Below are positions 1 to 10,473 of a stretch of DNA of 64,000 nt, piece by piece; position 1 is the first letter of the stretch, and each line of letters starts with the position of its first letter. The DNA comes from DATFDN01 sp963818725 (GTDB lineage: Bacteria; Pseudomonadota; Alphaproteobacteria; Acetobacterales; Acetobacteraceae): positions 80,937-144,936 of the forward strand of contig CAWFTU010000019.1 in NCBI GenBank assembly GCA_963818725.1. Direction: 5' to 3'. A program made the translations under genes and the position numbers. Under the pieces are notes generated by a model. The model was given only the letters and a program-made list of their open reading frames with translations. It did no database searches and was not told the origin of the DNA.

Positions 1-1034
1 AAGGCGTCCACCGCGGGCCCGCGCGCGTCGCGCAGGTCGCTGGCCCAGCCTCGCCAGTCGCCTCGGCTCGGATCGCGCGCGACCTGCTCGGCCTGGAGCG
101 CCTCGAAGCGGGCGTGATCGGCGAGCAGCTCGCCGCCATCCGCCTGGAACTGGGCGAAGTCCGCGCGCAGCGCGTCCGGGATGCCGTCGTCGGCCGAGAA
201 CTGGGCGAAGAGCGCGCGCAGCAGCGCCAGCTTGGCGTCCGAAGCGGCTGGCCAGTCGATCAGCTCCAGCGTCTCCAAACGCGACAGCTCCTCCCCGACG
301 CCGGCCTGAGCGACCGCGGCGGCGACGCGGGCCGGCTCGAACAGCAGCGCCGGCGCGGCATAGAGCGGATTGAGAAAGAGCCGGCTGGAAGGCGAGTAGG
401 GACCGAACCGGTGCGGCTCGGCGGGGAACAGGGCGTGGAGCGGGCTGAGCGCCAGCATGTCGGCGCCGCGCCGCGCCGCGGACTGGGCGAGATGGGCCAC
501 GCACGCGGCATCGCCGATGCCGCCGTCCCCGTCACGGCGCAGTCCATAGACCTGCGCAGCCAGCCCCCATGGGCGCGCGCCCTCGGCGATCTCCTGGACC
601 CCGGTCGCGCGCTCTGGGGTGACGGCCAGCACGATTTCCCGCTCGCCGATCACCAGCCGATGGTAGCCCGGTTCCGAGACAACCGGCATTTCGACGCCAT
701 GGCGGGACGGGCGCAGGCGGATTTCCCGCTCCCCGCCCGCCTCGGTCAGCAGCAACGCATGACGCGCCGTGTCGCCACCGATGGGCAGGCGGGTGGTTGT
801 CCCGGCGACGGCCGTCACCAGCGGCGGTAACCCACCAAGCCCCGGCGAGGCCGCGAGCCGCTCACGGCTTTCAGTCACCTCTTTCGGGGTCTCGCAAGGA
901 AAGCCGAGCGCGGTCAGCACGCGGCGCAGCGCGTCAGGCGCCACCTCGCGCCGCTCGCCGGCGTAGTTGTGCCATCCGACCGCCACGCCGGCCGCTTCGG
1001 CCAAATCACGCAGTTCACCGTCCTCAGAGGTCAT
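1..1034 (-). CDS. malQ: 4-alpha-glucanotransferase (amylomaltase), N-terminal part, cut by window edge
   Basis: Transfers maltodextrin segments between alpha-1,4-glucans in the cytoplasm (GH77). About 344 N-terminal residues are visible. They cover an N-terminal beta-rich domain followed by the start of the GH77 barrel, with LYGLRRDGDGGIGD, then LALSPLHALFPAEP and FGPYSPSSRLFLNPLY, the usual substrate-site signature of MalQ. Catalytic residues lie beyond the edge. The ATG overlaps the TGA of treZ (ATGA), so it is translationally coupled and is the last visible gene of the glgE operon. Identification rests on the conserved GH77 strings and is secure. No internal frameshift is seen. Confidence 0.9.
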   Translation of the reverse strand, partial: MTSEDGELRDLAEAAGVAVGWHNYAGERREVAPDALRRVLTALGFPCETPKEVTESRERLAASPGLGGLPPLVTAVAGTTTRLPIGGDTARHALLLTEAGGEREIRLRPSRHGVEMPVVSEPGYHRLVIGEREIVLAVTPERATGVQEIAEGARPWGLAAQVYGLRRDGDGGIGDAACVAHLAQSAARRGADMLALSPLHALFPAEPHRFGPYSPSSRLFLNPLYAAPALLFEPARVAAAVAQAGVGEELSRLETLELIDWPAASDAKLALLRALFAQFSADDGIPDALRADFAQFQADGGELLADHARFEALQAEQVARDPSRGDWRGWASDLRDARGPAVDA

Positions 1035-2798
1035 GCCGCATGGTCCAGATAGGCGACGCACGCGTGAGCGGGGAGTTCGCCGGCGCCGGCGCGTCCGCCC
1101 GCCATGTCGGGCCCGGCGAACAGCAACCGCCCCTTCGGCGGCGCGAGCGGGACAGGAGCGGCACCCAGGTTCACGGCCAGCGTCAGCACGCCGCGATCGC
1201 CCAGCCGCCAGCGCGCCTCCACGGCGGCGCTGCCCAGCGGGCGCGCTTCGATAGAGCGCGCCCGCTCAATCTCAGGTGCGATCTCCCGTGCGCGGATCGC
1301 GATCAGGCGCTGATAGAGCGCGCGCCGGTGCTCGCCCAGCGTCGGGTCTGGGCGGGGGATCGAGGCTTCAAAGGTCGAGACGGCATTGGGATCGGGAATG
1401 CGCTCGCGCTTCTCGGGGTCGGAGAATTCGGCGAAGTGGGCAAATTCCTTGCGCCGCCCCTCGCGGACCAGCTTGCCGAGGTCAGGATTGTGGTCGGTGA
1501 AGAACAGGAACGGCGTGGTCGAGGCGACCTCCTCGCCCATGAACAGCATCGGGATCTGCGGGCACAGGATCTGGGCAGCGATCGCCGCCTCCAGCGCGGC
1601 GGGCTCGGCGAGTTGGGTCAGGCGCTCGCCAAAGGCGCGGTTTCCGACCTGGTCGTGGTTTTGCAGGAACAGCACGAAGGCCGTGGGGGGCAAGTCCCTG
1701 CTCGGCGTGCCGCGCGGCTTCCCCCGGTGCCGCGAGACTTGGCCCTGAAAGAAGAAGCCCTCGGCCATCACCCGCGCCAGGCCAGCGGACCCGGCTTCGG
1801 CATAGTCCTTGTAATAGCCAGCATCCTCGCCGGTCAGCAACACGTGGAAGGCGTGGTGCCCGTCATCGTCCCATTGCGCGTCGATGTCGCGCCGCAAATG
1901 GCTCGCCTCGTTGCGCTCGTTCTCCAAGACGAGGTGTACCTGTCGGGTCGATCCAGCGACCCGGCGCACCTCGTCGGCCACTTCGTCGAGCCAGTCCGGC
2001 TCCGAGAATCTCATGCACCGCGTCCAGGCGCAGCCCGTCAAAGCGGTATTCGTTGAGCCAATAGAGCGCATTCTGGGTGAAGAACGCCCGGACCTCGGGC
2101 CGGCGGAAGTCGATCGCGCCGCCCCAGGGAGTGTGGATGTCCTCGCGGAAGAAGGCCGGCGCGTAGAGGCTGAAATAATTTCCGTCCGGCCCGAAGTGGT
2201 TGTACACGACATCGAGGAACATCATCAGGCCGAGCCCGTGCGCGGCATCGACCAGAGCCTTCAGCTCCTCGGGCGTGCCGTAGGCGCTGTCGGGCGCGAA
2301 GGGGAGCACGCCGTCGTAACCCCAGTTGTGCCGGCCGGGGAAATCGGCGATCGGCATCAGCTCGACGGCGGTGACGCCGAGCGCCTTCAGCGCCGGCAGG
2401 GCTCGCGCGACGCCCTGGAAACCGCCGAGACAGCCAGCATGGGCCTCGTAGATCACCGCCTCGTGCCACGGCCGGCCCTGCCAAGCCCCGTGCCTCCAGG
2501 CGTAGGCGCGCGGATCGACGACCATGCTCGGCCCATGCACGTCGTGAGGCTGGAAGCGCGAGGCCGGGTCCGGAACCTCCGCGCCATCGCCCAACCGATA
2601 ACGATACCGCGCGCCGGTTCCGCAAGCGGCCTCCACGGCGAACCAGCCATCCGGCTCGCGCCGCATCGGCAGCGGATCGGCGCCCTCCGTCACCAGCGCG
2701 ACGTCGTGCTGCGCAGGTGCCCACAGGCGAAAGCGCGTGCGCCCGCCCTCGAGCACGGTGGCGCCAAAGCCGAGATCGCGCGCGAACCGGAAAGTCAT
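1031..2798 (-). pseudogene. treZ: malto-oligosyltrehalose trehalohydrolase with a frameshift near 2010
   Basis: TreZ (GH13) releases trehalose from maltooligosyl-trehalose made by TreY. The first reading segment (2798 to about 2010) has the N-terminal carbohydrate-binding domain, VIYEAHAG, FLDVVYNHFGPDGNYF and the nucleophile motif FDGLRLDAVHEI (Asp near residue 258). The protein then continues in another frame from SEPDWLDEVADEV through VLENERNEA (general acid Glu) and LQNHDQVGNRAFGERL to the stop at 1031. The break lies just after VHEI: one base too many or two too few. The two pieces together have normal TreZ length and content. The ATG overlaps the glgX stop. It is either a recent mutation or an indel error in the sequence; all other conserved motifs are intact. 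Confidence 0.85.
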
Positions 2799-4916
2799 GA
2801 CGCGAGCCCCGGCCCGTCGCTCAGCAACAGCACCAACGCCTGGGCTGGCACCGTGATCTCGCGCGCAGCGGGGTCGAGGTCGCGCCCATCGGACTCTGGC
2901 GCGGCGGTGTCGAGCAGGAGGCGCGCCGGCCGATACGGCGGCGGCAGGGCGAACAGCCGGTCCTCGTCCGTTGGATTCAGCATCATCGTGAACATTGTCA
3001 CCCGCCCATCAGGGAGCCGCGCCGCGCGGCGCAGAACCAACGTCCGCTCCTCGGGATTGTTCCATGCCTCCGGCGCGATTGCATGGCCGTGCTCATCAAA
3101 CCAGTCGATGTCGCGCAGCTCAAGCCCCAGCGCGTGACGGCCGATCCGGGTACTGCGGCCAGCGCAGGACGGGATGCGCGCGCCGCAGCGCGATCAGCCG
3201 CGCGGCGAAGTCAGTAAAGGCCCGCCCCTCCGGCGACTGCGCCTCTTCCCAGTTGAACCAGGAGATTTCGTTGTCCTGGCAATACGCATTGTTGTTGCCG
3301 GCCTGTCCGCGGCCGAACTCGTCGCCGCCCAGCAGCATCGGCGTGCCGTCGGAGAGGAATACGCAGGCCAGCATCGCCCGCCTGATGCGCGCGCGACGCG
3401 CCCGGATCGCGGGGTCGCTCGTTGGCCCCTCGACGCCCCAGTTGCACGACCAATTGGCGTCGCTGCCGTCGCGGTTGCCTTCCCCGTTCGCCTCGTTCCG
3501 CTTGCGTTCATAAGCAACGAGGTCGGCCAGAGTGAAGCCGTCGTGGCAGGCGGCATAGTTGATCGAAGCCCAAGGCCGGCGTCCGGAATGGCCCACGATG
3601 TCGCGCGAGCCGGCGAGCCGGGCAGCGAATTCGGGCCGCTGCCCGGGATCGCCGCGCCAGAACCGGCGCACCCCGTCGCGGAAGCGGTCATTCCACTCCG
3701 CGAAGCCCGGCGGGTGCTGACCGAGCTGGTAGCCGCCAGGGCCGACGTCCCAGGGCTCGGCGATCAGTTTCAGGCGCGACAGCACAGGATCCTGGCAGAT
3801 CGCGTCGAAGAAACCGGCGCCGCGATCGAAGCCGTGCGCCTCGCGACCCAGCGCGGCGGCGAGATCGAAACGGAACCCGTCCACGCGATACGACTCCGCC
3901 CAGTAGCGGAGCGAGTCCATCACCAATTGCAAGACGCGCGGATGCGAAAGGTTCAGCGTGTTGCCGGTCCCGGTCACGTCGAAGCTGCGGCGCGCATCGT
4001 CCTGGGCGAGCCAGTAGTAGCTCGCATTGTCCAGCCCGCGCCATGACAGCGTCGGCCCCGTTTCGTTGCCCTCGGCGGTGTGGTTGTACACGACGTCGAG
4101 GATCACCTCGATGCCGGCGGCATGCAGCCGGCGCACCGCGCGCCGCATCTCGTGGCCCGTGCCGCTGGCGAGATAGGCGGGCTCCGGCGCGAAAAAGCCG
4201 AGAGTGTTATAGCCCCAGTAGTTGCGCAGGCCCTGCTGGACCAGAAAACGGTCCTGGCAAATGGCCTGGACTGGCAACAGCTCGATCGCGGTGATCCCAA
4301 GGCGCAGCAGATGGTCGATCACCCGTGGGTCGGCCAGTGCCGCGAACGTGCCACGCAGACTGGGCGCGATGTCCTCGCGCAGCATCGTCAGGCCGCGCAG
4401 ATGCGCCTCGTAGATCACCGTCTCGGACCAGGCCACGCCGGGCGGTCGGTCGTCCCCCCACCCGAACGCGTCATCCGTCACCACCGCCTTCGGCATGAAC
4501 GCGGCGCTGTCGCGGCGGTCGTAGGACAGGTCCTCCCGCCCCGAATGCGCGCGAAAGCCGTACAGCGCATCGGACCAGTAGATCCCGCCGCGCAGCGCGC
4601 GCGCGTACGGGTCGAGCAACAGCTTGTGCGAGTTGAACCGGTGGCCGTGCTCGGGCGCGTAGGGTCCGAAGGCGCGCAGTCCGTACACCGTGCCTGGTCC
4701 AGCCTCGGGGAGGTACCCATGCCAGACCTGGTCGGTGTACTCGGGCAGCGTGAATCGCCCTGTCTCGTGCCGCCCGGTCGGGTCGAACAGGCAGACATCG
4801 ACGCGCTCGGCGTGGCCGGAGAAGACGGCGAAGTTGACCCCGCAGCTATCCCAGCTCGCGCCAAGCGGATGGTTGCGGCCGGGGAGGAGGAAGTCAGGAA
4901 GCGGCGAAAGCGTCAC
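2795..4916 (-). pseudogene. glgX: glycogen debranching enzyme (isoamylase type) with a frameshift near 3145
   Basis: GlgX hydrolyses alpha-1,6 branches in limit dextrins. A GTG start at 4916 opens the family N-terminus (PGRNHPLGASWDSCGVNFAVF), an immunoglobulin-like domain, then the GH13 barrel with VILDVVYNHTAEG, VDGFRFDLAAALGRE (nucleophile Asp near residue 345), LIAEPWDVGPGGYQ and ACHDGFTLADLV. After HPVLRWPQYPD the frame runs into a stop. The C-terminal beta domain (GRHALGLELRDIDWFDEHG, then LVLRRAARLPDGRV) continues in another frame to 2795. It starts 35 nt after the glgB stop, and its stop overlaps the treZ start. Only the last ~110 residues are displaced, so the catalytic barrel itself is complete. 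Confidence 0.87.
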
Positions 4917-4951
4917 GAAGGCCCAAGCGTGCCATCATCTGTTCTCTGGGC

Positions 4952-7165
4952 CTATCCGCCAGCGCGGAGCAGCACGGTCGCCAGCGGCGGGAGCAGCAGC
5001 GCGAGCGAGTGCTCCTCGCCGTGCGATGGAACCGGCTCCGCCTGTGCGCCGCCGCCATTGCCGAGGCCACTGCCGCCGTAGTACTCGGAATCGGAGTTCA
5101 GGATCTCGCGCCAGAACCCGCCCTGCGGCACGCCGATGCGGTAGTCCTGGCGCGGCACCGGGGTCATGTTGCACACCGCGAGCACCGGCGGCACGTCGCC
5201 GGCGCCGAAACGCAGATACGCGAACACGGAATTGGCGCTGTCGTCGCCCACGACCCAGCGGAATCCAGCCGGGTGCGCGTCGTACTCGTGCAGCGCGCGC
5301 TCCTGCGCATAGAGATGGTTGAGGTCGCGCACCAGCCGCTGCACGCCGCGATGCGCGGGATCCTCCAACAGCGCCCAGTCAAGCTCGCGGTCATGGCTCC
5401 ATTCCCGCTCCTGGGCGAACTCGCCGCCCATGAACAGCAGCTTCTTGCCCGGATGGGTCCACATGAAACCGAGATAGGCGCGCAGGCTGGCCATGCGCTG
5501 CCAGGCGTCCCCCGGCATTTTGCCGATCAGCGAGCCCTTTCCGTACACCACCTCGTCGTGCGACAGCGGCAGCACGAACCGCTCCGAAAAGGCGTAGACC
5601 AGCCCGAAGGTCATCTCATTGTGGTGCCAGCGGCGATGAATCGAATCATAGGCCATATAGCGGAGCGTATCGTGCATCCAGCCCATGTTCCACTTATAGT
5701 CGAAGCCGAGCCCGCCCTCGGCGGCGGCGCGCGTCACGCCCGGCCAGGCGGTGGACTCCTCGGCGACGGTGATCGCGCCGGGACAGCGTTCGGGGACCAC
5801 GCTGTTGAGGTGGCGCAGGAAGCCGATCGCCTCCAGGTTCTCGCGCCCGCCATAAATGTTGGGAATCCACTCGCCGGGCGCGCGGCTATAGTCGCGGTAC
5901 AGCATGGAGGCGACCGCGTCCACCCTTAGCCCGTCGACGTGGTAGTGCTCCAGCCAGTGGATCGCGCTCGCGATCAGGAAGCCCTGCACCTCGCGCCGGC
6001 CAAGGTTGTAAATGTAGGTGTTCCAATCCCGGTGGTATCCCTCGCGCGGATCGAGGTGCTCGTAGAGCGCGGTGCCGTCGAAGCGCGCGAGGCCGTGCGC
6101 GTCATCCGGGAAATGCGCCGGCACCCAATCGATGATGACGCCGATGCCCGCGCGATGGCAGGCATCGACGAAGCGGGCGAACCCCTCGGGCGGGCCGAAG
6201 CGGGCGCTGGGCGCGAACAGCGAGATCGGTTGATAGCCCCAGGAGCCGGTGAACGGATGCTCGGTGACGGGGAGCATCTCCACATGCGTGAAGCCCATGT
6301 CCTTCACGTAGGGCACGAGGCGCTCGGTCAGGTCGTCCCAGCATGCAAAGCGCGTGGGATCGTCCGCCGCCGGGCGCAGCCAGGAGCCGGGGTGGACCTC
6401 GTAGATGGAGATGGGCGCGCTGGCCCGCTGCCGTTCCGTGCGCCCGGCCATCCACGCCTCGTCGCTCCACGGGAACGGGCCGCAGTCGGCGACCACGGAC
6501 GCGGTGGCGGGCGGGGCCTCGGTCTGGCGGGCGAGCGGGTCGGCCTTCAGCGGCAGGGGTGCCCCGTCCGGCCCGACAAGCGCGAACTTGTAGCGCGTTC
6601 CGGGACCGATGCGGGGCACAAACAGCTCCCAGACGCCAGCGCCGTGGCGCGCGCGCATCGGGTGCCGCCGCGCGTCCCAGGTGTTGAAGTCGCCCACCAC
6701 GGACACCGCGCGCGCGTTCGGCGCCCAGACGGCGAAGCGCACGCCGGGCACGCCGTCGATGGTCATCGGCCGCGCGCCCAAGGCGAAGGCCAGCTCGAAG
6801 TGCCGGCCCTCGTTGAACAAATACAGGTCGAGATCGCCGAGCACCAGCCCGAACGAGTACGGATCCTCGGTCTCCTGCATCGCACCCGGCCACTGGATGC
6901 GCAGCCGGTAGGCCTCGGTGGTGTCGGCCACGCCGGTGAACAGGCCGTGCGGCTCGCCCGGCGACAGCTCGCCGATCCGGCGCCCGCCATCGCGCGAAAC
7001 GAGCTCGACGTGTTCCGCGCTGGGCAGAAAGGCTCGCACAACCCGCCCGTGCGGCCCATCATGCGGCCCAAGCACCGCGAACGGGTCGCCAAGGCGCGCG
7101 TGGGCGAGCGCATCGGCCAGCGCGGGGTCGAGCGGCGGGGGCAGGGGGACAACGACGTCCATCAT
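4952..7165 (-). CDS. glgB: 1,4-alpha-glucan branching enzyme
   Basis: GlgB cuts alpha-1,4 chains and rejoins them as alpha-1,6 branches on glucan made by GlgE. The protein is 737 residues, the normal length. Order: N1 domain (1-110), CBM48 (about 125-225; RFAVWAPNARAVSVVGDFN), GH13 barrel (250-600) with EVHPGSW, HVDGLRVDAVASMLY (nucleophile Asp416), AEESTAWPGVT (acid Glu about 469) and LPLSHDEVVYGKGSL, then a C-terminal beta domain. The ATG overlaps the treS stop, which indicates coupling. A second ATG follows immediately. No defect is visible. Confidence 0.97.
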   Translation of the reverse strand: MMDVVVPLPPPLDPALADALAHARLGDPFAVLGPHDGPHGRVVRAFLPSAEHVELVSRDGGRRIGELSPGEPHGLFTGVADTTEAYRLRIQWPGAMQETEDPYSFGLVLGDLDLYLFNEGRHFELAFALGARPMTIDGVPGVRFAVWAPNARAVSVVGDFNTWDARRHPMRARHGAGVWELFVPRIGPGTRYKFALVGPDGAPLPLKADPLARQTEAPPATASVVADCGPFPWSDEAWMAGRTERQRASAPISIYEVHPGSWLRPAADDPTRFACWDDLTERLVPYVKDMGFTHVEMLPVTEHPFTGSWGYQPISLFAPSARFGPPEGFARFVDACHRAGIGVIIDWVPAHFPDDAHGLARFDGTALYEHLDPREGYHRDWNTYIYNLGRREVQGFLIASAIHWLEHYHVDGLRVDAVASMLYRDYSRAPGEWIPNIYGGRENLEAIGFLRHLNSVVPERCPGAITVAEESTAWPGVTRAAAEGGLGFDYKWNMGWMHDTLRYMAYDSIHRRWHHNEMTFGLVYAFSERFVLPLSHDEVVYGKGSLIGKMPGDAWQRMASLRAYLGFMWTHPGKKLLFMGGEFAQEREWSHDRELDWALLEDPAHRGVQRLVRDLNHLYAQERALHEYDAHPAGFRWVVGDDSANSVFAYLRFGAGDVPPVLAVCNMTPVPRQDYRIGVPQGGFWREILNSDSEYYGGSGLGNGGGAQAEPVPSHGEEHSLALLLPPLATVLLRAGG

Positions 7166-10100
7166 TCCGCGGCCCGCCGCTCCGGCACCAATGCCTCGTC
7201 GGCGATGCGCGCCAATCCGTGCAAGGGTACGTCGATCCAGCTCGGCCGGTTGGCCGCCTCGTAGGCGATCTCGTACGCCGCCTTCTCGATCAGGAACAAG
7301 CGCAGCAGGGCCGCGTCCGCCGCGTCATTGCCTGACGGCGCGAGAGCGCGGTACCCGGCGAGGAAACAGGTGTTCAAGCGGTCCAGAAGCTCGGCGAGGA
7401 ACGCCTCCCGCCGCTCTTCCGCGAGATGGGCGTGCGCCTCCCGGCTCTTCCGCCGGACCACCGCGACGGCGTAGTCGAACGAACGGAGGACGCCGGCGAG
7501 GTCGCGCATCGGGCTGGTCTTGGCGCGCCGTTGCTCGAGGGGCCGCGCCGGCTCGCCCTCGAAGTCGATGATATAGATGTCACCGGACGAGACCAGCATC
7601 TGGCCCAGGTGCAGATCGCCGTGGATCCGGGTCAGCACGGCGCCGGCGCCGTGCCGGGCGAGGCCGCTGGCCGCCTCGACGAGCCGGTCGCGCGCCCGCT
7701 CCAGCGCCTGCGCCTCTGCCGCGGCCTCGGGCTCCAGTGTGGCGCGCGCGCCCACCAGCGCGCGCAGCGCCGCGTCGATCTGGGTGCCGACATCGCGCGC
7801 CCAGCGGTCCAGGACCGCGTCGCCGGCGCGCTCTGGCGCGAAGTCCCGCGCCTCGGTCGGCCGGGCCAGCACCGCGTGCATCTCGCCCAGGCGCTGGCCG
7901 ATGACGCTGGCGATCGTCTCGCCATCGGTGAACGTGTCGGGCGATATTGCCGCCTCAGCCTCTTCGGTCGCGGGCAGGTCGGACAAGGCGCGCAGCATCC
8001 AATCCAGCATCCAGGTCCAGGCGTCGCCCTGATTGCGGATGAAGGACTGCGCGACGGCGAGCGTGTGGCGGGTGCCGTCCGCGCCCGCGCGGACCATCTC
8101 GCCCAGCAGGGCCGGCGTGTGCGCGAAGCCTTGCTCGGTCAGGTAGCGGCCCATCTCGGCCTCGGGGTGTGGGCCGGCGACGAGGCGGCGGAACAGCTTC
8201 ACCATCGCCACGTCGCCGACGATCAGCGAGCTGTTGGATTGCTCGGCTGAGAGCCACGTGATCTCCGCGTCCCCCGCCGGCAGCGCGCCGCCCATCCGCT
8301 CGGTCGGCTCGAACCGGATCTCGCCGTTCCCGACCGGCAGGCGCGCGCCCTCGGCGAAGCCGCGCATCACCGCGCGCGCGAAGACCGGCAGGGCGAACCC
8401 ATCAGTCAGCAGGCCGACCCGGCTCACCCGGCGGACGCGGGCGAGCGCGAGCTGGGCAGGAAGCGGGGCGCTCGTGCTCTCGTCCTCCCACACCACGGAA
8501 AGCGGCAGGAGCCAGCGCGCCACCCCCGCTGCGCTGCTGGTCTCGATCTCCGCCAGCAGCAGTTCGCGATCCGCGTTCGGCAGTTCGGTCAGGTCGGCGA
8601 GCCGGATCTGGGTCGCTGCCTGGTCCTTCGCGGCGTACCAGCGCCGGACCGTGAGATAGGCGGGCAAGACGTCCCGCTCGATCAAGGCGCGCTGCCCGCG
8701 CAGCGCATCGGCGAGGGAGCGGCGGACAACGATGGTCTGGTATTCGGGCATGGGTTCTGGTGCCGGTGTGTGCCCCGAGGGCCACTCCGCCTCCCTTGCT
8801 AATAGGAACCAATAAAAGCCGTACTGCGGCAAGGTCAGCAGGTAGGAAAGCTGCCCCACCGGCGGAAACACCGAGCCGCCGTTCAACTCAACCGGCGTGC
8901 GCCCAACGAACTCCGAGAGGTCGAGTTCCACCGCCTGCGGCGTGCGCGCCAGATTGGCCACGCAGAGCAGCGTCTCGTCGTGGTATTCCCGAAGAAAGGC
9001 GAGCACCTTGCGGTTCTTCGGGTAGAGCAGGCGGAACGTGCCGCGGCCGAAGGCGCGGTGCCGGCGGCGCACCGCGAGGACGCGGCGGGTCCAGTTCAGC
9101 AACGAGTGCTGGTCGCGGTCCTGGGCTTCCATGTTCAACGCCTCAAACCCGTAGACCGGGTCCATAATCGGCGGCAGCACGAGAGAGGCGGGATCGGCGC
9201 GGGAGAAGCCGCCGTTGCGGTCCGGTGACCACTGCATCGGCGTGCGCACGCCATCGCGGTCGCCGAGGTGGATGTTGTCGCCCATGCCGATCTCGTCGCC
9301 GTAATAGATCACCGGCGTGCCGGGCATTGACAGCAACAGGTAATTCAGCAGCTCCAGCCGCCGGCGGTCGTGCTCGAGCAGGGGCGAGAGCCGGCGGCGG
9401 ATGCCGAGGTTGAGGCGCGCGCGGCGGTCGGCGGCGTACCTCTCCCACAGGTAATCCCGCTCGGCGTTCGTGACCATCTCCAAGGTCAGCTCGTCGTGGT
9501 TGCGCAGGAAGATCGCCCACTGGCAGGACTCGGGAATGTCGGGGGTCTGGCGCAGGATGTCGGTGATCGGGAACCGGTCCTCCCGCGCGATCGCCATGTA
9601 CATGCGCGGCATCAGCGGGAAGTGGAACGCCATGTGGCACTCGTCGCCGGCGCCGAAATACTCCTTCACGTCCTCCGGCCACTGGTTGGCCTCGGCGAGC
9701 AGCATCCGGTCGGGATAGTGCGCGTCCAGGGAGGATCGGATCTTGCGAAGGACGGCGTGGGTCTCGGGCAGGTTCTCGTTGTTGGTGCCCTCGCGCTCGA
9801 CCAGGTACGGGACCGCGTCGAGCCGCAGGCCGTCGACGCCGAGATCAAGCCAGAAACGCATCACGGACAGCACCTCGCGAAGCACGCGCGGGTTGTCGAA
9901 GTTGAGGTCCGGCTGGTGGGAGTAGAAGCGGTGCCAGTAATAGGCTTGGGCCTCGGCGTCCCAGGTCCAGTTCGACCGCTCGGTGTCCAGGAAGATGATG
10001 CGCGTGCCGCTGTAGCGCTGGTCGGTGTCGGACCAGACATAGAAATCACGGTGGTTGGTCCCCCGCCGCGCGCCCCGCGCGCGCTGGAACCACGGGTGCT

Positions 10101-10473
10101 GGTCGGAGGTGTGGTTCACCACCAATTCGGTGATGACGCGCAGGCCGCGCTGGTGCGCGGCGTGGACGAAGCGCCGCACGTCGGCCAGGATCCCATAGTC
10201 GGAATGCACCCCGCGATAGTCCGCGATGTCGTACCCGTCGTCCAGACGCGGCGAGGGATAGAACGGCAGCAGCCACACCGCCGTCACGCCCAGGCCCGCG
10301 ATGTAGTCGAGCTTCGCGATCAGGCCAGCGAAGTCCCCGACGCCGTCGTTATTGGCGTCGAAGAACGATTTGACGTGCAGCTGATAGATCACGGCGTCCT
10401 TGTACCAGAGGTGATCGTCCGCCTCGGTACTCGCCGCGGGCAGCGCCAGCGGGCGCGCGATGGGTGCGTTCAT
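7162..10473 (-). CDS. treS: trehalose synthase fused to maltokinase
   Basis: This bifunctional enzyme of the GlgE pathway isomerises trehalose to maltose and phosphorylates maltose to maltose-1-phosphate. Residues 1-550 are TreS (GH13): YKDAVIYQLHVKSFFD, VDGLRLDAVPYL with nucleophile Asp219, ANQWPEDV with Glu261, and FLRNHDELTLEM. Residues about 600-1103 are the maltokinase, with the aminoglycoside-kinase-like core IHGDLHLGQMLV and IYIIDFEGEP. The start chosen is the ATG at 10473, which overlaps the glgE TGA and opens MNAPIARP; a longer upstream opening lies inside glgE. The 1103-residue length matches known TreS-Mak fusions. The fusion couples maltose production to its phosphorylation for GlgE. 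Confidence 0.95.
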   Translation of the reverse strand: MNAPIARPLALPAASTEADDHLWYKDAVIYQLHVKSFFDANNDGVGDFAGLIAKLDYIAGLGVTAVWLLPFYPSPRLDDGYDIADYRGVHSDYGILADVRRFVHAAHQRGLRVITELVVNHTSDQHPWFQRARGARRGTNHRDFYVWSDTDQRYSGTRIIFLDTERSNWTWDAEAQAYYWHRFYSHQPDLNFDNPRVLREVLSVMRFWLDLGVDGLRLDAVPYLVEREGTNNENLPETHAVLRKIRSSLDAHYPDRMLLAEANQWPEDVKEYFGAGDECHMAFHFPLMPRMYMAIAREDRFPITDILRQTPDIPESCQWAIFLRNHDELTLEMVTNAERDYLWERYAADRRARLNLGIRRRLSPLLEHDRRRLELLNYLLLSMPGTPVIYYGDEIGMGDNIHLGDRDGVRTPMQWSPDRNGGFSRADPASLVLPPIMDPVYGFEALNMEAQDRDQHSLLNWTRRVLAVRRRHRAFGRGTFRLLYPKNRKVLAFLREYHDETLLCVANLARTPQAVELDLSEFVGRTPVELNGGSVFPPVGQLSYLLTLPQYGFYWFLLAREAEWPSGHTPAPEPMPEYQTIVVRRSLADALRGQRALIERDVLPAYLTVRRWYAAKDQAATQIRLADLTELPNADRELLLAEIETSSAAGVARWLLPLSVVWEDESTSAPLPAQLALARVRRVSRVGLLTDGFALPVFARAVMRGFAEGARLPVGNGEIRFEPTERMGGALPAGDAEITWLSAEQSNSSLIVGDVAMVKLFRRLVAGPHPEAEMGRYLTEQGFAHTPALLGEMVRAGADGTRHTLAVAQSFIRNQGDAWTWMLDWMLRALSDLPATEEAEAAISPDTFTDGETIASVIGQRLGEMHAVLARPTEARDFAPERAGDAVLDRWARDVGTQIDAALRALVGARATLEPEAAAEAQALERARDRLVEAASGLARHGAGAVLTRIHGDLHLGQMLVSSGDIYIIDFEGEPARPLEQRRAKTSPMRDLAGVLRSFDYAVAVVRRKSREAHAHLAEERREAFLAELLDRLNTCFLAGYRALAPSGNDAADAALLRLFLIEKAAYEIAYEAANRPSWIDVPLHGLARIADEALVPERRAAE